Position numbers and translations under genes: made by a program. A DNA stretch of 25,715 bases, from IMG/VR virus record IMGVR_UViG_3300009164_000323, positions 1 to 25,715 of that record. One strand, written 5' to 3'. A model generated the notes under the pieces. The model did not search any database. It saw only the letters and a list, made by a program, of their open reading frames with translations, and was not told where the DNA came from. Shown one piece after another: positions 22,271 to 25,715 of the stretch (the first letter of the stretch is position 1; each line of letters opens with the position of its first letter). The stretch comes from a virus.

Positions 22271-22859
22271 TACCATAGATCTCTAATGTCTCTGTGACCC
22301 CGTGCCATAGATAGTAAGCGGCCATTGCCAATAACACGAATCCAACATAGCGGAACATGATCCGGCTGGTCATGCCCTTACCAATGCGCTCGTAAGCATA
22401 AAGTACAGCCGCTAGCACAGGGACACCTGCAGCGAGTCCGATGATCACTCCCGTGGGATCTGTCTTGATGTTAGATCCAAGGAACACTGTGGACTCTAAT
22501 GCTTCACGCAGCACGATGAGAAACACTGTTAGGTGTATGGTCCATATGCTGCTGTCCTTCACTTCGTTAGCATGCTCCTTCGCATGATCAAAGATCGCTC
22601 GACTGTTAAAGAAGATATAGATCAGCACGAATGCAGTGACTATCTTGAACATGTTCTCGATGTGCTCCATCCACGGCCATATCGCGTCCAGCACGAACCA
22701 GCCTGCAGCCAGCGTCAGCACCCATGTCGCTACGAAGTTGAAATTGATATGGTTCTTGTATTCCTTAGGGAGAGCAGAAACAATCATGCCTGTGAGCAAC
22801 AAGCTCTCGAAGCCTTCTCGAACTAATACAAGTGCAGTGCTGGTGACGGTGCTTAACAT
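22257..22859 (-). CDS. FTR1/EfeU-type high-affinity iron permease
   Basis: 200 residues with about six to seven hydrophobic segments. The two hallmark iron-path motifs of the FTR1/Fip1/EfeU family are both present: REGFE at 14-18 and REALE at 118-122, each in a membrane helix (LVLVREGFESLL; FLIVLREALEST). Spacing by about 104 residues reflects the ancestral duplication. The protein is shorter than bacterial EfeU (about 270-280) because the C-terminal part is reduced. In the family, these Glu residues guide Fe(III)/Fe(II) across the inner membrane, with EfeO and EfeB as partners; neither partner is in this window. The ATG follows AAGGAA. tRNA-Arg lies 20 nt upstream in the same transcript; the end overlaps the tRNA-His promoter. 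Confidence 0.9.
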   Translation of the reverse strand: MLSTVTSTALVLVREGFESLLLTGMIVSALPKEYKNHINFNFVATWVLTLAAGWFVLDAIWPWMEHIENMFKIVTAFVLIYIFFNSRAIFDHAKEHANEVKDSSIWTIHLTVFLIVLREALESTVFLGSNIKTDPTGVIIGLAAGVPVLAAVLYAYERIGKGMTSRIMFRYVGFVLLAMAAYYLWHGVTETLEIYGIDIF

Positions 22860-22879
22860 GGCGGTTCCTTAAAAGTATA

Positions 22880-22956
22880 TGGCGATCCGGAAGGGATTCG
22901 AACCCCTGACACCAGCTTTAGGAAAGCTGTGCTCTATCCTGCTGAGCTACCGGACC
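22880..22956 (-). tRNA. tRNA-Arg (anticodon CCU)
   Basis: Acceptor GGTCCGG/CCGGATC (one wobble), anticodon stem CAGCT/AGCTG, loop TTCCTAA (CCU), T loop TTCGAAT, discriminator G, encoded CCA. It is 20 nt ahead of the iron permease gene and 8 nt from its own -10 box. Confidence 0.95.
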
Positions 22957-22964
22957 ATATCAAC

Positions 22965-22992
22965 ATTGTAACATATACTGTTAGTTAGTCAA
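22965..22992 (-). promoter_or_regulatory. Promoter of tRNA-Arg and the iron permease gene
   Basis: On the minus strand TTGACT (22987-22992) and TACAAT (22965-22970) are 16 nt apart, with 8 nt from the -10 box to the mature tRNA 5' end. Confidence 0.8.
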
Positions 22993-22996
22993 TAAG

Positions 22997-23013
22997 TATC
23001 CTGTAACAGGATA
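22997..23013. promoter_or_regulatory. 17-bp palindrome upstream of the duplicated glycosyltransferase gene
   Basis: TATCCTGT (22997-23004) and ACAGGATA (23006-23013) are perfect 8-bp arms around one base. It lies between the tRNA-Arg promoter and the TAAATATC box of the next gene, a typical operator position. Confidence 0.5.
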
Positions 23014-23026
23014 TGATTGGTCGAGT

Positions 23027-23034
23027 TAAATATC
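23027..23034 (+). promoter_or_regulatory. TAAATATC box 4 nt before a start codon (site 4)
   Basis: TAAATA ends 4 nt before the ATG at 23037. It supports 23037 as the start rather than the in-frame ATG at 23013, which lies inside the palindrome. Confidence 0.4.
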
Positions 23035-23036
23035 GG

Positions 23037-25361
23037 ATGATTTTACCCTGTAAAGAGAACAAGATCGAACATAATCTAGTGTTCTTCGATCATCCAGAAC
23101 ACGTTAGTCGAGATCACCTGGTAGATCAACAGATATTGTTAGATCCTCGAAAGATGTATCTAAGATTTGAAACAATCTGTCAACACGTCGATATCAGCAG
23201 ATATTTCCTGTTCGTCGTGCATTTCAGAAACGATTTCCGGGACTTTCCTTATGATTACATCGATCGATATCGTAAGCATGCAGTTGCACATGATCTAATA
23301 TTTCGAATAGTGATGTTTGAACCAGGAGAAGCTCCTACCTATCGTTGGGATATGAGACAGGTAGTTGATACGCTTGTATCTTCTTATGCATTGGATCGCT
23401 ATGCTATCATATTCATGAGTGGTGCTCAACACCAGTTTTCCGATCCGTTCATCAATAGCATATGTTATGATGCTATAGGTTTTGAGGACATGTGGAAATC
23501 TATTAGACCTTGGCGTATACCTACGCATCATTATATTAGTCTAGCTCGCAGGGCTAAACCACACAGGATAGTTGCTACCGTAGAGATGCTTGATCGACGG
23601 CTGGACAATTTTGGTCACATGAGCTTAGGAGCTGCAGGTGATAATGCCTGCGAACCTAGATTTAGATATCTCATACCCGACCGATATCTAGATAGATTTC
23701 CTATTAGGCTAGATCACGATAACGTGACTGATGATCTGATGTATGATACGACAGATGATCGTATCACTGATGCGTTTGTTAATGTGATAATGGAAACCAG
23801 CTTCGAGCGAGATCCTTGGAATAACGAAACTTGGAACGTGCCATTCATGACAGAGAAAACCAGCAAGGCTTTCCTTCTAAGACAAGTGCCGATCATGATA
23901 TCTCATCGGTATTCCTTGACTTTCCTCAGAGAACATGGATTCGATCTGTTCGATGATATCATCGATCATAGTTACGACAACGAGGCTAGACCGGAAACCA
24001 GGATAAAGATGGCTATAGATCAATTACAGATCATATGCAGCAAGGACATCACGCATTGGCAGGATTATAAGATCGCTAATCAACACAGATTCGATAAAAA
24101 CAATAATATCATGCAGTCGATGATATTAGATAGAGATCTAAATTCTGCTCGCAACCTTAGCAAGGCATTGACATACTCAAATTCTACAACAGTTTATAAT
24201 ATAGATCATCGTACGATGAATTCTGTATGGTTAGAAACAGGTTGCTATCGCAATGATCAATATGGTTATGTCAATCAAGTCTTAGAACAATGTGATATCA
24301 GCAGATTCTTTCTATTCATTATTGATCAAAACGGGCTCGTCGGCGATGGTGTATTTCCAGAAGAACTACTTAAAGAATATCAGAGACATGCTGAGCATAA
24401 TAATCTCATCTTCGTCGTCGTGTTCGTAAATCTACAGGAAGCGCCTACATATCCTCATACATTCAAACCGATGGTAGATAGCATATCTCAGAGATATAAC
24501 ATACCGTTAGAAAGAATGATCATCTTCGGTGGCGCACAGCATCAGTTTGATACCCCTATACAGAACGCACTTACTCTTAAGGTTGCAGCCAAACCGTATC
24601 TATGGATCGATTCGAATCCATACAATGATCACGCACAACATAGCAATCAGCCCACACATCATTTCATAAGCCTAGCGAGACATCCTAAGTTCCATAGGAT
24701 AGCTGCCACTGTAGAGATATTGGATAGAGGATTACAGGATCTGGGATACATGAGCTTGGGCAGCACGGAGAACAGGTATTTCTGGGAAAATCTAAGCGCC
24801 GTCCCTGCGCGATATCACCCACTCGTGCCTATGATCTTGGATCATCAGGATGTACAGGAACAGGACATATACGGTAGCACGGATGATCGGATGGTGAGAG
24901 CATTTGTGAATCTAGTGATGGAGAGTGCATACGAACCTAGACCTTGGGGGCAAGGCTTATGGAACGTGCCGTTCATGACGGAGAAAACCATGAAGCCTTT
25001 CATATGGGGACAGGTTCCTGTGTTCGTAGCACATCAGCATAGCTTAAAATTCTTGAGGGATTGGGGGTTTGATCTATTCGAGGACATCGTGGATCATAGC
25101 TATGACTGCGATCCCGATTCAGCTGGTCGAGTAGTGTTAGCGATAGATCAGCTAGAAAAGATATGCAAGATGCCGATAGAACATTGGCAGCAGTATAAGA
25201 CAGATAACATGCATAGATTCAATCACAATGCTGATATGGCTCGAAAGGTCATGCATGAGCAGGAGCTGGTAGCGATACCTAATTTTAGGAAAGCATTAGA
25301 ATTGGCTGGAGGACAGAGACTCGAACCTCAGACATCCAGAGCCTGGCGTTCTACCAACTGA
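23037..25361 (+). CDS. Large internally duplicated glycosyltransferase-like protein
   Basis: 774 residues in two homologous halves of about 380. Landmarks recur in order in both: DISR(Y/F)FLF, EAPTY, GAQHQF, (Y/F)ISLARxxKxHRI(V/A)ATVE, (H/Y)MSLG, DDRxxxAFVNxxME, WNVPFMTEKT.K.F, LxFLRxxGFDLF, IxDHSYD and a HWQxYK end. The EKT-x-K-x(3)-GxxP(V/I) plus GF-x-LF and DHSYD layout is that of a phage C-terminal glycosyltransferase domain with a conserved TEKT box. So it is probably a gene fusion after tandem duplication. The first half keeps TEKTSKAF and the second TEKTMKPF. The last about 19 codons and the TGA (25359-25361) are read from a degenerate tRNA-Gln on the opposite strand, so the original C-terminus was probably altered. 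Substrate unknown. Confidence 0.75.
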   Translation: MILPCKENKIEHNLVFFDHPEHVSRDHLVDQQILLDPRKMYLRFETICQHVDISRYFLFVVHFRNDFRDFPYDYIDRYRKHAVAHDLIFRIVMFEPGEAPTYRWDMRQVVDTLVSSYALDRYAIIFMSGAQHQFSDPFINSICYDAIGFEDMWKSIRPWRIPTHHYISLARRAKPHRIVATVEMLDRRLDNFGHMSLGAAGDNACEPRFRYLIPDRYLDRFPIRLDHDNVTDDLMYDTTDDRITDAFVNVIMETSFERDPWNNETWNVPFMTEKTSKAFLLRQVPIMISHRYSLTFLREHGFDLFDDIIDHSYDNEARPETRIKMAIDQLQIICSKDITHWQDYKIANQHRFDKNNNIMQSMILDRDLNSARNLSKALTYSNSTTVYNIDHRTMNSVWLETGCYRNDQYGYVNQVLEQCDISRFFLFIIDQNGLVGDGVFPEELLKEYQRHAEHNNLIFVVVFVNLQEAPTYPHTFKPMVDSISQRYNIPLERMIIFGGAQHQFDTPIQNALTLKVAAKPYLWIDSNPYNDHAQHSNQPTHHFISLARHPKFHRIAATVEILDRGLQDLGYMSLGSTENRYFWENLSAVPARYHPLVPMILDHQDVQEQDIYGSTDDRMVRAFVNLVMESAYEPRPWGQGLWNVPFMTEKTMKPFIWGQVPVFVAHQHSLKFLRDWGFDLFEDIVDHSYDCDPDSAGRVVLAIDQLEKICKMPIEHWQQYKTDNMHRFNHNADMARKVMHEQELVAIPNFRKALELAGGQRLEPQTSRAWRSTN

Positions 25362-25370
25362 CTATTTCCC
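25303..25370 (-). pseudogene. Degenerate tRNA-Gln copy lacking the anticodon
   Basis: It matches the nearby tRNA-Gln(CUG) at 25545-25620 over most of its length (shared D arm TCAGTTGGTAGAACGCCAG, T loop TTCGAGT, GCCA end). About 6 nt holding the anticodon loop are missing; only CCAG-GCT-CTGG remains. The acceptor pairs poorly. The + strand glycosyltransferase gene reads through it and ends inside. Confidence 0.8.
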
Positions 25371-25380
25371 GATATAATGT

Positions 25381-25455
25381 TGGCTGGGGGACAGGGACTC
25401 GAACCCCGACTGGCGGAATCAAAATCCGCTGATCTACCAATTAATCTATCCCCCA
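25381..25455 (-). tRNA. tRNA-Gln (anticodon UUG)
   Basis: Acceptor TGGGGGA/TCCCCCA, anticodon stem GCGGA/TCCGC, loop TTTTGAT (UUG), T loop TTCGAGT, discriminator G, encoded CCA. It is followed, 10 nt on, by the degenerate Gln copy. Confidence 0.95.
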
Positions 25456-25463
25456 ATATAGTG

Positions 25464-25541
25464 TTAGCAAGAGGCCGGTGAGGTATCCGCCAATCTATTG
25501 AAGCTGCCCGTTCTCCGTTTGCTTTCCTTACCTCTTGCTAA
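25464..25541 (-). ncRNA. 78-nt structured element in the tRNA array (candidate ncRNA)
   Basis: TTAGCAAGAGG (25464-25474 as read on +) and CCTCTTGCTAA (25531-25541) form a perfect 11-bp terminal stem around 56 nt. It fills the gap between tRNA-Gln(UUG) and tRNA-Gln(CUG) and is the size of a tRNA, but it has no T loop (TTCGA) or D arm. A second pairing is possible inside it: GAGGTA with TACCTC, which uses the same GAGG bases as the outer stem, so two conformations compete. Strand is assumed from the neighbouring tRNAs. No known RNA family is recognised. Confidence 0.45.
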
Positions 25542-25544
25542 TGT

Positions 25545-25620
25545 TGGCTGGGGAACAAGGACTCGAACCTCGGACATCCAGATTCAGAGTCTGGCGTTCT
25601 ACCAACTGAACTATTCCCCA
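25545..25620 (-). tRNA. tRNA-Gln (anticodon CUG)
   Basis: Acceptor TGGGGAA/TTCCCCA, D arm GTTCAGTTGGTAGAAC, anticodon stem CCAGA/TCTGG, loop CTCTGAA (CUG), T loop TTCGAGT, discriminator G, encoded CCA. Six nt separate it from tRNA-Met. Confidence 0.95.
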
Positions 25621-25626
25621 ATCGCT

Positions 25627-25701
25627 TGGTGCTAATGGCTGGTTTCGAACCAGCTTTGGAGACCTTATGAGGATCTTACGATGCCAAACCGTCCCACTAG
25701 C
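25627..25701 (-). tRNA. tRNA-Met (anticodon CAU; could be Ile-lysidine type)
   Basis: Acceptor GCTAGTG/CATTAGC (one G-T), short D stem ACG/CGT, anticodon stem AGATC/GGTCT, loop CTCATAA (CAU), T arm GCTGG-TTCGAAA-CCAGC, discriminator A, encoded CCA. Positions 8-9 are GG rather than the usual T-A. CAU may also be modified to read Ile AUA; the sequence alone does not decide. The last 14 bases of the window after it may be the end of another tRNA but are too short to call. Confidence 0.9.
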
Positions 25702-25715
25702 ATATCTTGGTTGGC

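Noticed and set aside
25303-25620. Phage attachment site at the duplicated tRNA-Gln
   Set aside because: No integrase is present and the core genes are of a lytic T4-like type; local tRNA duplication explains the repeat.
25381-25715. CRISPR array from the repeated GGACTCGAACC segments
   Set aside because: The repeats are antisense T arms of tRNA-Gln genes and the intervals are tRNA bodies.

Overview
The window looks like an accessory-rich stretch of a T4-like (tevenvirus-type) tailed phage genome. The anchor is a gp32 / UvsX / UvsY recombination block on the + strand (875-3679). Supporting signs are T4-style late-promoter octamers (TATAAATA), ATGA start/stop junctions and an array of at least eight tRNA genes. 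Cargo typical of Gram-negative bacteria (tripartite tricarboxylate transporter parts, an FTR1 iron permease, an outer-membrane beta-barrel with a signal peptide) points to a proteobacterial host. That host assignment is an inference; no host gene is present to test it.

Layout. 1-708 is the 3' part of a Pro/Ala-rich repeat protein. It is followed by a terminator, a combined early/late promoter and gp32. A hairpin separates gp32 from a very tightly packed + strand run (1945-10213): uvsX, a 70-aa protein, uvsY, three consecutive GT-B-like glycosyltransferase paralogues, a DxD glycosyltransferase, a PLP enzyme of the ColD/RfbH dehydratase type, a methyltransferase, GDP-mannose 4,6-dehydratase and a short SDR. 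Together these look like a sugar-nucleotide (possibly 3,6-dideoxyhexose) and glycan module. Two divergent DxD glycosyltransferases (10210-11693), an unknown 194-aa protein, an outer-membrane protein, two small membrane proteins and two tandem 2OG-Fe(II) oxygenase-like paralogues complete the + strand half, which ends at 15080.

15113-19945 is a minus-strand operon headed by tRNA-Val: radical SAM/twitch protein, PP-loop ATPase, TctA permease, TctC binding protein. A second radical SAM/twitch gene is divergent from it (20002-21222). 21210-22956 alternates tRNAs with a third 2OG-Fe(II) oxygenase-like gene and an FTR1-type iron permease. A 774-aa internally duplicated glycosyltransferase-like gene (23037-25361) runs into a degenerate tRNA-Gln copy. 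The window ends in a minus-strand tRNA array (Gln-UUG, a 78-nt structured element, Gln-CUG, Met-CAU).

How it fits together. The recombination genes are core. The sugar genes probably remodel the host or virion surface glycan. The transporter and iron genes are candidate auxiliary metabolic genes. The most distinctive architecture is on the minus strand: tRNA-Val, tRNA-His and tRNA-Arg each have a near-consensus promoter whose -10 box ends exactly 8 nt before the mature tRNA 5' end. Two of these tRNAs stand exactly 20 nt ahead of a protein gene, so the tRNA appears to form the 5' end of the mRNA. Coordinates, motifs and spacings were read from the sequence by eye; family names come from motif recognition without any database search.
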